A DNA stretch of 64,000 nt, taken from the NCBI GenBank assembly GCA_958299035.1, contig CATQJL010000001.1:75103594-75167593 (forward strand), given 5' to 3'. Origin of the DNA: Cylicocyclus nassatus (taxonomy: Eukaryota; Nematoda; Chromadorea; Rhabditida; Strongylidae). This document shows, in pieces, positions 1 through 12,353 of this stretch (positions are counted from its first letter, which is position 1; the number at the start of each line of letters is the position of its first letter). Position numbers and translations under genes: made by a program. The notes under the pieces are model-generated. The model saw nothing but the letters and a program-made list of their open reading frames with translations, was not told the origin of the DNA and ran no database searches.

Positions 1-779
1 CTGTTGGGGTCAAGACGCATAAAATTTGCACAAAGAATTTATCAATACCTGCGCTTCAGATATGTTACAACAGATGCACGAGGAATGACGGGTAAGTTTA
101 GATAAGGTTTTGGAATGCAAAATGGCCACAAGTCCACCTCACCGTCTGAGATCTGTGTGTGGTTTTTTTTACATTAAGGATGCAATAGCGGGATTCGCAT
201 GTTGAATGCAATAAAATTCATGCACGTAATGTATCAGATGAAAAGAGAATGCACGTTTTAAGGTGCACTAATCGTCATGTAGTGTGTAAAAATCTCATTT
301 TGTTTCACACAGAAATCAAGAAGAATCTGCTTGTGTCAAGTGATTGACGTGCACATATTGTGTCAGATAAGCAAAAACGCTCATTTAGTAATAAAAATTG
401 TCGTATTCTCAGCGCGCTGGTTGTGAAGTCGCATTATTTTTTCAATGAGCAAAAATTCAACTGCAATGTTTTTCTTCGGTAGTTAGGAGGATTGCGGTTA
501 TATTTGCAATTCTTTGTACTTTTAACAACGATTCAAATTTCTAGTGATAAATATTCACTTTGAGTAAGTCCTTGTGACTGATAACTTGAACGTTTATTCA
601 GAACAATCTCTTTACAGGGCAGCAAAGGACGCTTACAATTAATTGAGGATGCCCTGAGTAGCTCATTAAGGATTGGGTGCTCATCATTGTCGCTGTTTTT
701 TTCTCTCCTCATGGATTTGTGTCAAGCATGGTTTCGAGGAATGCACTTGATCTGAAAGAAACATTATTATATCATTACA
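1..779. other. Intergenic, nothing recognised
   Basis: AT-rich sequence with no supportable ORF, RNA gene or terminal-repeat structure. It borders the terminus of the Helitron-like element that follows. Confidence 0.6.
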
Positions 780-1537
780 CTAGCTGACTTACCGGCTCCG
801 CCCGGCCCTGTCAAACATTGCAATATAGTGATAACATTGCAACAGAGTAATTACATTGCAATAGAGTTCCATTCCCATCCCTATGCACCCCTTCTGTGCC
901 CACTTATACATGCAATCCCCTTTTCTCGCTGTGATAGTGATCAGCATGCTCACTTACCCCCTTGTGCCTCCCAGTCCCGCAGCTCAAACTTTGCAGAAAA
1001 TAAAATCGACAATAACAGACATTCTGATAAATGTCGTATGCGCTATAGCTGGCTTACCCGGCTCTGCCCGGCCGTGCCAAAACACTATGATAAAGCTTCC
1101 ATCCCTATCCCTGCATAACCCTTCCCCATATCCACTTCTACGTGCCAGTTTCCTATTCCCCTATGTTAGTAATCAGCATGCTCACTTACCCCGCCCCCCT
1201 GTGCCAACTCCCAGCCCCGTAGCTCAAACTTTGCAAAAAAATCGATAAAAGTAATGGACGATTTCAAAAACTAGTATTGTTTTCGTAATCGGCATGCTCG
1301 ATTACCCCTCTGTGCCAACTCCCAGCCCCGTAGCTCAACTTTGCAAAAAATCGATAAAATCGATAAAATCGATGTCAATCGATGACAAAAAGTAGCCTAT
1401 GACACCCCGCCAAGCGAAGTGCGTGTGTGCCAAGTTTGGTCCGGATCGGTTCAGAAATGGAATTTTCTATTCGGAACATACGTGCACACATACAGACAGA
1501 CATACAGACAAACAGACATTCAGCTTTAAGTATAAGA
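780..1537 (-). mobile_element. Non-autonomous Helitron-like element (copy 1)
   Basis: On the minus strand the element begins TCTTATACTTAAAGCTGAATG after an A and ends in CTAG before a T, the TC...CTRR ends and A|T insertion site expected of Helitrons. Just inside the 3' end a GC-rich hairpin-like GGCGGAGCC sequence precedes the CTAG. It encodes nothing. The interior carries several diverged direct repeats of about 100 bp built around 'AGCTACGGGGCTGGGAGTTGG' (here seen as its complement) followed by TCGAT-rich runs. The family is shared with copies at 4174, 38782 and 41238. Family placement rests on ends and target site only. Confidence 0.7.
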
Positions 1538-2391
1538 TTATAAAGGAAATTATTAAATTATGCTCACAATTGTAAAGTAACGTTAGAGTTTTTCCGCGGT
1601 TGTGAAAACAAATTCTATTCAGACTTGACGGGACAAGCAAGAAAAATTTTGATATTCACAAGTCCTAGGGTTTTCTTTACAGAACTCGTCACTGTCCCTG
1701 GAGAAAAACGCTGTCTATGAGCCTGGGCCACGTGTTCAACACTTCTCATGAGTTGTTATGTCACAATCCAACCAAATGTTTACTCAAGGTTATATATGAG
1801 CTGTAGTTTCAAAAATATGAAAATCAGTCAAAACCCTTTGTTTACGCATTTCAAATAAGTAAACTTTCACGCCTGGTCAACGTTACACAGTAGCGCAAAT
1901 CACTTGTTATTCGTGTAACCATTGGAATAGGGAGAGTCTCGTCGAAGAAGATACAAAGAGTTGCTATGTCTAGCTGCTCAAAACATCCACTTTAGAGTAT
2001 AAAGGCAAATACGCTCTTGTGTATATTTGGGCTGAAGCAAATGTATTGTTCAAAATTCAAAAAAATGTATTTTAGTGGTCAATCATCAAGTGTCAAATGT
2101 TGAATTTAAGTGATGCAAGAATGATACATCAAAGATTAACGTTTGGAACAGTTTTGGTGTATATTATTAAGCAAGAATTGCAAAAGCTGACAGACTAGAA
2201 TCCATTTAATTCTCAAGTGATAATCGTCATAGGTTCATAGTTTGATAGCCCCAATCAAGTTCGCTTACTTAATTTGAGAATACTTTTGAAAAGAACAAGA
2301 CCATCATTGATGATAGTTCTCTATCAAACAAATGGTGAATTAAGCGAATAACTTTAGCACCAATAGACATGCTGTTCACTACTAGCTAGCT
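1538..2391. other. Intergenic, nothing recognised
   Basis: AT-rich sequence. No coding potential, terminal repeats or RNA genes could be supported. Confidence 0.5.
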
Positions 2392-2998
2392 TCAACATTT
2401 GCATAGGGAACTGGTATATGTCTGATGCTGCACTCGAATAACAGTAATAGGAATTTGTTAATTGAAAGTTGGATGCAGAAACGCTCAAAGACACAGAAAG
2501 TGAGAAGAAACACAGATCGGCGCAAAAAAAGAGAAATAAGAAGCAATTCCCTAATATCAATAGTAGAAATAAGAGCATTGTTAAGAAAGGAATGAGCAGA
2601 ACTGACCAAAGAAACACTATAAATCATAGAAGACTTTAAGAAAGATTTAATCCTAAAGTCTTATCAACTCAAAGCCAAATCAACTCACTTCCTTTGCCGA
2701 CAAGCTTCATCAGTTTGACGAAAAAGTTCTTTCTCTTCACTGACATAGTGATGGCTGAATACAAGTGGACGTTCGGCACGCTACAGATGCGGCGAATTAT
2801 TCACTGAAAGATGCATCCTGTGAAGGCGGAGCAGTGGCAGGGCAATGATCCCCGCCCCAAAAGGCGGCGGCAATCTCTGCGCTGGAAACAGCTGTAAAAT
2901 ATGCACAACAAAGAACCCAAAGGTGTCATAATGACGATATAAAGAATCACTTGATGACTAACTAACAGAGGAAAATTTATGGTGAGAAAACATTGCAT
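2392..2998 (-). pseudogene. Copy A of the amphipathic-helix peptide gene family (degenerate)
   Basis: On the minus strand an exon at 2754-2689 reads ITMSVKRKNFFVKLMKLVGK, aligned with the helix exon of copies B-E, and ends at a GTGAG donor. It is preceded by a 50-bp intron-like gap (GTGAATAA...TTGTATTCAG, 2804-2755). Before that, an exon-like segment (about 2891-2805) reads in phase as VSSAEIAAAFWGG then DHCPATAPPSQDASF. Upstream of this is a short hydrophobic run (WVLCCAYFTAVSSA) that resembles a secretion signal but has no ATG in frame. The linker and acidic C-terminal exons of the other copies cannot be followed; the region near 2390-2620 is only loosely similar. The helix is strongly basic. 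Function is unknown; the call is a diverged or dead paralogue. Confidence 0.45.
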
Positions 2999-3721
2999 TC
3001 AGTCAAATTTTAAACGCAGTGATTTTCAAAATTAAAAAATCAATTAAAATTCTTGAAAGCTTACTGGTGATTTGTCCAAACAATTAGACACAAAGTGCAC
3101 ATCAGTACTAACAAGAGAACGATACCTCAAATTGGTCAAAGATGAAATGTTTACACTAGTCCCTTCAATCGCCGGATCCAAATCTGTTTTCCTTTTTTGA
3201 GGAGATATTCATCGAAAAAGTTATGAGTGTTTGAAAGTGTAAATATGCGAAGCTTTAAGTGGCATAAAGTCAACAAGAAGCTCTACGAAAACGGCCCTAC
3301 CTTCATTAGCTGTGCTTTTTTGTAGTCAGTCTCGTTGACATCAAATTGATCATCTACATACTTGCAGCTGTTTTTGTACAGCTTTTGGTTAATTCTAAAC
3401 CACGCTTGTGGTTCAGCAAAAAAGCAGATTTAAACCAGCGTTCAAAACACGTCTAGTGATATGCAATCGTTCGTCTCCAATTGCCAACTTAAGTTGGTTT
3501 TCTTAGCTCATAAGCACCATGGACAAACTATGAGAATACACCACGGAAACATATATCCTAGCTATGGAAAGGAAATTGGTAGTTTAAGGATGTATAAAAC
3601 TTTTAGTTGAGTCATAATTTGAGTAAAGAAAAGCACCAGCAACCTTTTTTTGCTGAGCAAAAGTCCTACACAAAATGATTTTAAAAAAAGAAAGAAGGAC
3701 ATACCAGTTGCTTTTAGCATA
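2999..3721. other. Intergenic, nothing recognised
   Basis: No supportable gene or repeat apart from the outer flank of the MITE that follows. Confidence 0.5.
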
Positions 3722-3937
3722 CAGTCGAGTAGATTTTCCGCTTAATATAGTGTGCTTGCACAGAAGGTGAAATGCGGTAAAATTTGCGCGTGAGGAATTA
3801 GTTTCGACTGTGACGCCGGCCAATTGCGCGCGCAAAATGCCGGCAGTGCTGGCGTAGCTACCTGTTCACGCGCAAATTTTACCGCATTTCATGAGCTGTG
3901 CAAGCACACTATATTAAGCGGAAAATCTGCTCAACTG
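3722..3937. mobile_element. Tc1/mariner-type MITE with long inverted arms
   Basis: TA dinucleotides flank a 216-bp element with ends CAGTCGAGTAGATTTTCCGC and its near-perfect complement. The arms continue inward for about 65 bp through GCGGTAAAATTTGCGCGTGA, leaving a short spacer with a GCCGGC core. TA duplication and CAGT ends fit a non-autonomous Tc1/mariner element. The two arms give mirror-image short ORFs (both containing RANFTAFH), which are shadows and not proteins. Confidence 0.75.
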
Positions 3938-4173
3938 TACCGCTTTTATGAAACAGCATTTGACAAACTTGAAAAATGTTACTACCGTCCGCTTTATACA
4001 ATTGTCTGCGAAATCTCATCATCTTGATCTCAGCATCTCAACCCAATAAAGGTGTACGAAAATTTCTGTTATCTTGTTTGATAGCATCTGCACTATTCAA
4101 TGCTAATGTAAACCTTATTCATTTTCGGTCTAAAATAGCAAGAGTTTTCTGCAACATGAGATTTTTCTGATCA

Positions 4174-4644
4174 TCTTATATATAAAGCTGAATGTCTGTT
4201 TGTCTGTATGTCTGTATGTCTGTCTGTCTGTCTGTATGTGTGTACGTATGTTCCGAATAGAAAATTCCATTTCTGAACCGATCGGGACCAAACTTAGCAC
4301 ACATACACTTCGGGCCCCGGCGGGTGTCATAGGCTACTTTTCGTCATCGATCGATATCGATTTTATCGATTTTTTGCAAAATTTCAGCTACGGGGCTGGG
4401 AGTTGGCACAGGGGGTAATCGAGCATGCTGATCACCCCCGTGGGGGTGATCACCATGCTCCAAATTTCAGCTCCATAGCTCAAATTTTGCAAAAAATTGA
4501 CAAAATCGACATCGATCGATAACGGAAAGTGGACTGTGACACCCGCCGGGGCCCGAAGTGTATGTGTGCCAAGTTTGGTCCGGATCGGTTAAGAAATGGA
4601 ATTTTCTATTCGGAACATACGGCGGACCGGGGTAAGCCAGCTAG
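4174..4644 (+). mobile_element. Non-autonomous Helitron-like element (copy 2)
   Basis: Begins TCTTATATATAAAGCTGAATG after an A and ends in CTAG. The following base is A, not the usual T, so the 3' junction may be altered. A block of about 95 bp (CCGAATAGAAAATTCCATTT ... CGGGCCCCGGCGGGTGTCA) near the 5' end recurs as an inverted copy near the 3' end. Between the arms are TATCGAT-rich runs and two copies of the GCTACGGGGCTGGG type unit. No protein is encoded. The 5' CTGTMTGT runs give apparent Cys/Val-rich ORFs with no meaning. Confidence 0.75.
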
Positions 4645-5740
4645 ATTCTTGTAAGCGCGATAGTAATTTGACTTCAACAAATCTCAACATAAATGTGCAC
4701 GATGAAGAATCTGAGTCATAACATGTCAGTGATGAAAGCGATGCCTTATCAGCGGCATGGGAAGAAGCAGCACGTGCGCCATGAAAATGGATAACGGATT
4801 GTGAACTGAGTGTAACAATTAAGTCAGAACTAGTACACAAAAAGCTCTACTTCGCGAGTTCTCATTTTAAGCCGTATTTGTAGGGAATCCCAGAGAAGCC
4901 AAAACGACACTGAACATAAAATGTTGCGACTGATGAAGTCAAGTGCTGCAGAACTTTTCTAATAGCAACATGACAATGCATTGCGTAAATAGCAAGAGTC
5001 GCACTATGGAAGCTAAAATCATATGGATTGCATCGAGTCCCAAAAGATTAACGTGCTAAAAAACAATGAGTACTGTGACCTTCTGTCTGGGCTAAGCCCT
5101 GTAATGGGCGATCTGTGGCAAAGGATGTATGAAAGCACAGTGATGTCGTATTTGTAGTACTGTTGAAGTTATGTGTCGAATTGTACGAAAGTTAGCAATA
5201 TATTACTATATCACACTGACTTGTTCGGAGCACCAAAATAAGCAATTAAACAGCCGTGGCGACAAGTAACAGCTCATGAAATGACAAATCATTATAACGC
5301 CACATGACACAACATAAAGTGGAGAACAGGAGCTACATACTCTATTCTTCGGATGCAAAACTGCTTTTGGGTTAAAAAAGAAAAAAAAGCTAATGTTAAA
5401 GTGCTTGCGACAAGCCATAGTTCACAAAAGAGAATAGTAATCAACAGATGCTTTATTTTGATATAGAGACTAAGAGATAGAAAAACAGGCATTACAGTTT
5501 ATATATACATCCGAAATAAATCATGCATATCGGTAAGCTTGTAGTTGTTCGAAATATCAACGACCATGCAGATTCTTAGCTGTCTGCCAGCTAGGACGAA
5601 GCTTTCACAAATCAGTCAATGTTTTGACGTAATCATACATAATGCCATCTGAAGTATCCCCACGTAGCTCTAAAAAGCTGATAAAAAAGAAAAGATTATT
5701 TCTAGATCCAGTGCAAGGAAATCATTTGACATGAATGTAA
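4645..5740. other. Intergenic, nothing recognised
   Basis: No supportable gene. Short ORFs on both strands lack splice-site support or codon structure. Confidence 0.5.
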
Positions 5741-6414
5741 ACATCTCCGTTAGCATCTCCGATGGAATGCCAGAAGACGTGACTTATATGTGTAGGGCGC
5801 GACCGACGATGCGAAGCCTCAAGGAGTTGCTCTTTCGCGCTGACACAGACTGGTCGCCTCTACGGTACTCCTCCACGACTCTGGCTGATGCTGTCCCGAT
5901 CCAGTGCTACTTCCAATCTACCTGCTCATCCTTACTGATCACCTCCTATTGCTGACCGTTCATATACTGCTTTCTGTCATTATCGTGTCTTATGAATACT
6001 GCTTAGTATTAGTCGGTGTTCTGCCCATACCAGCCAGAAGCACGCTTTCACTACGATTACGCTTACTAGTAAAAGTAGTGAAAGCGTCTTCTGGCTGGTA
6101 TGGACATCAATATGGTATGGACTGGTATGGACGGAACACCAATCAGTACTAAGCAATATATCCATAAGACATCAATATTGACAGAAAGCGGTATATGAAC
6201 GGTCAGCAATAGGAGGTGATCAGTAAGGAGATTGAGCAGGTAGATCGGAAGTAGCACTGGATCGGGACAGCATCAGCCAGAGTCGTGGAGGGGTACCGTA
6301 GAGGCGACCAGTCGGTGTCAGGGCGAAGAAGCAACTCCTTGAGGCTTTGCGTCGTCGGTCGCACCCTAAACATATGAGTCACGTCTTTCGACCATCGGAG
6401 ATGCTAACGGAAAC
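5741..6414. repeat. Long near-perfect palindrome (foldback)
   Basis: The left arm (5741-6054) and right arm (6075-6414) are reverse complements with few mismatches around a loop of about 20 nt (6055-6074). The right arm has a small internal expansion of TGGTATGGAC-type repeats near 6095-6135. Both arms carry the same landmarks, for example ATCTCCGATGG, CGACCGACG and GGTCGCCTCTACGG. The flanks show no clear target-site duplication, so this may be a foldback transposon or an inverted duplication. Transcription across it would give a stem of over 300 bp. Confidence 0.8.
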
Positions 6415-7225
6415 ATTTTGACTTTATTTCGAGGTAATCTTCATTGTAACGAAATCCAAACCTTGACACATCTTGTTGTCAAGCGCTCTCACGCGGTAAT
6501 CACTGCTTAATACATCATGTGAGTCAAGCGTTTCAAGTTACAAAGAAAGCGGAGAGAGCTTAATGTGCACATGTTTTCATGATGATCTTTCAGACTTGAA
6601 ACATGTCGACATTGTCCACAATGTAAACAGTCAAAAAATGCACTTACCCTCCGCACTTTCAGCTTACTCATGAAAAAGGTGCCACAGATATTTTCGTTCC
6701 ATACATATGATAAGCTGATTATGAAAACTGGAACAACCTCACTGCCAGTAATTCTTTGACCTGTTATGCGCAATATCTGTAAGACCAAAGACTTGGCTTG
6801 AAATTTGTTTGTGCAGAAAAGACCAGCGTTTTGTTTTTGCATTCTAATGCGACCGACTAGATGAGAATTTTGATGTCATGGCTAAAATATTTGCATACCA
6901 TCATAGAAAGGAAGATTTGCGCATAATCATCATTAAGTACCGTTGCTTTGAGATGCTTGTTAGAAAAAGAATCTGCACTCGATGGTCTTTATCCTCATTG
7001 AGAATTCTTGATCTGGATTAGAAAGACATGAGAAGCACTAAACACCCAATATCTAATGAAGTGTGTCTTAAGCATAAAACGCTTCAGTGCATTTTCACTC
7101 TGCCCCTCCTCTGCATGCTCCTGCAACTCATAATGAAGTTATATAAGCTTCAATATTAGTGGCGGCTAAAACTCTCATGCCCTATCCACTTACCTACTAT
7201 CCGATAAACACTTTTTTGCAAACTG
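6415..7225. other. Intergenic, one unsupported ORF
   Basis: A 111-codon minus-strand ORF (6842-6507) has no recognisable domain, signal peptide or splice context. It is not called as a gene. Confidence 0.4.
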
Positions 7226-7911
7226 TTTTTTGTTTTTCCAGAACACTTAAGGTACCATTTAATAGAGCAAAGCAAGCTTTACAAAATGGTCACCAAAGAT
7301 TGGCCTAAATTGTACGCCAGGTAAAATTTGGAGCCAAACATCAGAATCTTTCAAGTACCCCGAGAATTGCATCTTCTTTCAGAAAGAGTCTTTATGGACC
7401 TCCAACGTGTTCGTTCTATAGTAGAACGGAGTAGTACCCGAAAATGTATTTAGCGGAGTTTTTCCGGATGAAGATTGAGATAATATGGCCCGAAAGTGTA
7501 AAAATGTCACTCTTCAAGTCTTATGTTAATTTTGTAATCTCTTGACCACCAGGGCGATACAGAGGTACAGTTTTATGGTTATATTTACTAACGCTTATAC
7601 TACATTATGACGCATATTGGAGCGCTGGGGGCGAAGTCCGCCATTTTTGGACTATTTTTCTCACTTTCTATGCGTGGGAAAAATAATGGCATATTTGAGT
7701 ACTACTATGTGACCAAGTTGACCAAGTTGACGTTATGACCAAGTTTGGTTCGTAGGGTTTTTCTCGCAAAAGTTCAATTTCTAGGTTTTCCCGATTTTGG
7801 CTCCAAGTTTTACCTGGGTCACGATTTAGACGGATCTTTGATGGTTATTTTGTAAAGCTTGCCTCGCTTTATCGAATGATACCCTTAATTTGCTGGAAAA
7901 ACAAAAACAAC
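7226..7911. mobile_element. TIR element, family unassigned
   Basis: Inverted arms of about 120 bp (7226-7345 and 7790-7911) share TGTTTTTCCAG, CTTAAGG, GCAAGCTTTACAAAAT and GGAGCCAAA on one side and their complements on the other. The roughly 440-bp interior is non-coding. Target duplication is unclear; CTTAA-like sequence lies near both ends of the conserved arms. Likely a non-autonomous DNA transposon. Confidence 0.6.
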
Positions 7912-8430
7912 TTGATTTCTTCAGGAGGAGAGGAGTTTACTTCCATAACAACCTAATATAATAGGTTTGGGAACTCAATGGGCATGCAGTTGCAGACGAT
8001 CAAGTTTGAGTCCTGCGGCATTCTTGTTTCCATTATTTCCACGATTTAATCGAAAACTTCAGAGTTTCGAAAGGAATAGAAATATTCTTTTAACAATGCC
8101 TGCGTATTACAACAAAGTAGTTTCTTGAGCAAATTATGAAATATGATGAATGCGCTGTCCAACGCCATGCAGCCAGAATAGACGAATTTATGAATCACTC
8201 AGCTATGACATATGAACGGCTGATTATTTACAAGGAACACATGCTATTTGTTCCAACTCCTTATTACTCATGAATGATAAGAAATGGAACACAGGGCGAC
8301 TTCAGAAAACGGATGGAGGTAATGGAAGAAGGTCAGCCTTCAATGAAAATTTGTTGGTCGGCAGCCTCTCTTGTGACTTTCACGATTTATGTAAACAAAA
8401 GGGATACTTTTCCAAAATAAAGGGCGCACA
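7912..8430. other. Intergenic, nothing recognised
   Basis: No supportable feature. Confidence 0.4.
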
Positions 8431-8730
8431 AACCTGTCTTTATCGGCTAAGGCCTTATACAATTCGGACCAAACTTTGCACGCATGCACTTCAGGGCGGA
8501 ACTGGCTTTAGGCTAGTTTCTATCATCGGCCCGATTTTATCTACTCATAGCTTTGAGTTACTGGGTTGGAAGTCGTTAAAAGGATGAGTATGCTGATTAG
8601 AAAACAAAACTAATTTGTAGATTTATCGATTACCCTTTATGGACTTATTGCTTTCTCGCAAACTTTGGGTTAAGGGAATAGGAGTTGGCGGAAGTGAGAG
8701 GGTGGGGGGAGGAGTAATTAAGCATACTTT
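8431..8730 (+). mobile_element. Decayed Helitron-like fragment
   Basis: Diverged remains of the family seen at 4174 and 41238: GGACCAAACTTTGCACGCATGCACTTC near 8467, a degraded GATTTTATC block, then GAGTTACTGGG-TTGGAAGT, ATGAGTATGCTGATTA and a second GGGAATAGGAGTTGGCGG unit. Neither terminus is preserved. Confidence 0.5.
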
Positions 8731-10040
8731 TTTGTCTTTTTAGCTACAAATGACTTCTGAGGCAATCTTTCATTGCATCAGATCTGATTAATAAATTTGA
8801 TGGGCGAAACATCAAGAAAATCCGGTGAAAATGATTGGACCCTTCACAGCAGCACATTTTTTTCGCGGAAAAAGGTTTTAGTTCAAGAAAAAATCGTTTC
8901 GCAGATGTTCAACATAGATTTTTCAGCATTTGAGTGCACACTCAAAGAATTAAAACCTTTTTATCTTACGCAAGAAGAAGATAAATCTCCAAATTTGTGT
9001 TAGAATATTATGAAAATAAAAAAAAGAATCGATTTGCTCAAACACATCCAAATTTTCAGCGAGCGGAAATTTGACTCGCATATAGTCGCGCAGCACATCA
9101 AAAAATCAAGAGCTTCAAAAAGTCCTTTTTCTTCTCAACAAGCACCTGCTAATACAAACGATTTGACAGAACACTAAAAGATAGTCTGAAGTCAGATCAC
9201 GCAGAATTAAAGGAGCTGGATGGCTTACGTGCACCAGTACGCAAAGCCTAATTATTGCCTCGTAGATAGGCCTTGGTACCGGAGACCGGGAAACTGACAA
9301 TGAAGTCTCTTTTGACTTCGCAAAAAATTAACGACATGCAGGGCAAGGCATACACGGAGAAATGCAAAAGTAAAAAAATTTAACAGAGCACTAAAAGAAC
9401 ATTAAACATACACTGAACGAAATGATAATTTTCGCATTGGCGCAGCATGTCATCTTCGAGCGCATTACTGCCACTTGAAGGGAGATTACACCGAATGTTG
9501 TAATTAAGCAGACGGAATTTCGTGAAGTAATTCAAAAAGTACACTAGCTTTACGAGCAAAAGCGCGCTTTTTGCATTTTTAATGCGAGCTCAGCAGCTTC
9601 GCTAGGTTTTGTGAAACGATTGGTGTACCGCGCAAATCTCCTTAGGTATGGCGCAGCACGCTACAAAGTATTTTTGCTATGACATGTTCATAAATTATTA
9701 TGTTTCATGCGCTCGTACGCCTATAGCGCACAACAGTAAGATTGATGTCATACCGTTAGTATGCACTGCAAGCCAATTGATGCGGATTTTGATTGAACAG
9801 ATCGTGGGATTTATGAAACGCTCGCTATGCCCTTTTCACAGGAGTTTTTGTTTTCTATACTTTTAAATCCCTAATACTTCACATTAGCATATTCATGAAA
9901 TCCAAAACTATCCAGAATTCCGTAAAGCTTACCCTATGGTTGCTATTTCTGATAACTAGATTGACCATTTCTCATGCAGACAATTGCTCGTAAAAGTGAG
10001 AAACCCACAAAATGAGCAGATTTTGCTGTTTTTCTTCATA
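8731..10040. other. Intergenic, nothing recognised
   Basis: AT-rich sequence with several short ORFs lacking any supporting feature. Confidence 0.5.
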
Positions 10041-10205
10041 GCGTGCTTGCGGTGCCGAAAAGATGCGGTAAAATTTGTGCGTGAATAAATTGCCACGTTA
10101 GTAATGCCGGCATTTTGCTCTCGCAAGTGGTCGGCGTCACAGGCGTAGCCACTTTTTCACGAGCAAATTTTACCGCATTTTCTCGGCACCGCAGGTACAT
10201 TATAT
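10041..10205. mobile_element. Short hairpin MITE
   Basis: Inverted arms of about 40 bp (10046-10086 and 10154-10196) contain GCGGTGCCGA and ATGCGGTAAAATTTG, with a GCCGGC-containing centre. The GCGGTAAAATTTG/GCCGGC core is shared with the element at 3722, so the two are probably related. No clear target duplication was found. Confidence 0.55.
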
Positions 10206-10581
10206 TAGACGAAGATCAATAGGACTGCAAACGAGTAATGTGCACTGAATCGTATTTTTGGGCGCAATTTGCACTTTTCCTTGAAAAATTGCCATTACGT
10301 AGTCATCCTTTGCACCGTTCAGGAAAGATGCATTGCACTTTGATTTTGAAGTGATGTTTTGATGAATGACTAAAAAAACTTTCAAAAAAGGTTGATTGAC
10401 GCAAGCAAACTATGCAGAGAACACTGCAGATTGACTATATTTAAGAATATGTATCAATCCCTCTTGTTCCTGAGAGCAGCGCAATCAGGTATAACAACGG
10501 GCAAAAGTTAGTGATAAAACTTCGCCCAGGTAGATGTTAATTGTTATCGATACCTTTGACCGCTGAAATGTAGTTTACTTA

Positions 10582-10811
10582 GGCCTCGGGCATACCTCAC
10601 GCGATTTCAGTGGCCACGCGATTTGGCAATACTCCAAATGTTCATAACTCATCCTACGGGGTTTCCGAATGTACGGAAGATGGGGCATTTTATCAACCTA
10701 CGAAAGTTATACATACTTTGCATTCGGGGTCTACCAGTATTGAATTTAAAGACATCTGGCAAATTGCCAGATCGCGTGGCAACTGAAATCGCTTGAGGTA
10801 TGTCCCTTGCC
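10582..10811. mobile_element. PIF/Harbinger-like MITE (copy 1)
   Basis: A 230-bp element flanked by TTA (left) and TAA (right), with diverged ends of the type GGCCTCGGGCATACCTCACG. The arms run about 55 bp inward (ACGCGATTTCAGTGGC and complement). The TIR matches the element at 60570. TWA-type flanks and a GG-C ends pattern fit PIF/Harbinger, inferred from structure only. Confidence 0.6.
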
Positions 10812-11670
10812 TAATGCGTCACTGTTACGTCGCTTTGCACAAAAACATCTGCGCAGATACTACTTTGTTTCGCGTACGACGAGATATTCCAATTAAGTTC
10901 TAGCGTGAGAGCGGTATAAAATCGTAAGTTAGCAGTATTATCTTATTAGCGCTGCAAGAATTTACGATTTTCACCTGCCGAAATTTCTGGAATGTTATGA
11001 CATTCTGAATAAAAATTCGTGCAGAAATTTTTTACTTTAGTAGATTTACCTTTTGCGGCGCTCACTCAATGAACCAGTCATTCTAACATTTGCTGCTATG
11101 TGAAGGATCTCGGACTCATTTTCTTTGTTTAGTACTTAAAAAGCTTACCAACCTTTTATCAATCATTCTCATGTCGGCCCCTGATTTAGATTGCGATTCT
11201 ATTTGCAGTTATGAGGACTTTCCTAACTAAGGTGTATTTAAAGCATGTATAATGACATGTAGACAATTAGCATTATCTGTGTTTGCCTCAGCAACTTGTC
11301 AGTGTCTCAAACAGACCGATGAACAACTCAAAGATAAACCTTGTTATTTATGTGACACTTAGCAAAACGCAGAAAGCAAACAAAGGAGTCTCTAGGCATG
11401 TGATACGCACGTCCCTCAAGACATGAGGATTTGATTTTCAAGCATTTGCAGGAAGTCTTGACTAAGAGGGGAAAGGGATGCAAAAGCACATTGACATTTT
11501 CTTGAATAGACAATAATTTTTGATCTTTGACTTTTTCAGGCACTTCGATTTTTTTACAGTGCTCTCCTGATTGTCAACTCATTTTACAAACATAAAAATT
11601 GGTAAACTTTTCTCAATAAAATTCAACAAAAATTTACTGTACTATTGAACACCAGCAGGTAGACGATATA
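10812..11670. other. Intergenic, nothing recognised
   Basis: No supportable gene or repeat. Confidence 0.4.
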
Positions 11671-12135
11671 CAAGGTGTCCCAAAAGTAAATACACATTTT
11701 TCAATCGTTAATATCTCTCTTCCCATTGGTTCTTTTCCCACTACTTAAGCACCGTCCTGTAAAGGATGCTTCAACTTAGATTTACAGTAAGGAGAGAATC
11801 ACCGATCATTCTTCATTACTGTAAGACTACTATAGGAACCTCGACAAGGATTTTAGGCCATTGGAAGCCATATCTTGCCTGGAACAAAACCAAACACGAC
11901 AACAACTCTCATACTATTGTAGTGGAAGTCGCTGAATTCGAATATTAGGTTTTACTTCGCAGTGATGCTTCTTTCCAAAGTGCCGAATTCCCAGTATTTG
12001 TCAAAAATGTGATTACACCGTAAAAAAGCTGAAAACACTCGCAAAAAGTTATGTAGTGGAATAAGCGGGCGCGAAAACCTTAGTACACGATTTTTCAGTT
12101 TGAAAAAATTTTTTGTCAGATGGCATATTTCACAA

Positions 12136-12172
12136 CCAGACCAAAGTGCCGCTTCGCGGCACTTTGGTCTGG
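12136..12172. repeat. Perfect stem-loop, 16-bp stem with CTTCG loop
   Basis: CCAGACCAAAGTGCCG, loop CTTCG, then the exact complement. Followed by GTGTGTGGAGCGGGATGTG, which resembles the sequence after the related stem-loop at 43009. A third, less perfect copy is at 26366. Confidence 0.8.
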
Positions 12173-12353
12173 CCGTGTGTGGAGCGGGATGTGCGTTAAA
12201 GTTTTGCGATTATTTCTTCGCCATATGTTATGTCTCACAAATGCTTGCTGATCGTAGGAACTTTATCAAGTAAAGTCTAAATGAGTCTTACATATTTGTT
12301 GCTCATAGCGTATACGACCTCTTAGGACCGTAATAATTTCGCTTATCGAAATC

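Noticed and set aside
828..1248. Two overlapping ORFs of 96 and 121 codons on the plus strand
   Set aside because: They lie in the direct repeats of a Helitron-like element and read the same repeat unit in two frames.
3584..4027. Mirror ORFs sharing RANFTAFH on both strands
   Set aside because: They are the two arms of the MITE at 3722-3937, not conserved protein.
4130..4418. ORFs rich in SVCLYVCLSV-type sequence
   Set aside because: Produced by CTGT/ATGT runs at the 5' end of the Helitron-like family; the same peptides arise at 38800.
7965..8035. tRNA-like B-box (AAGTTTGAGTCCTGC)
   Set aside because: No matching A-box, acceptor stem or cloverleaf could be formed.
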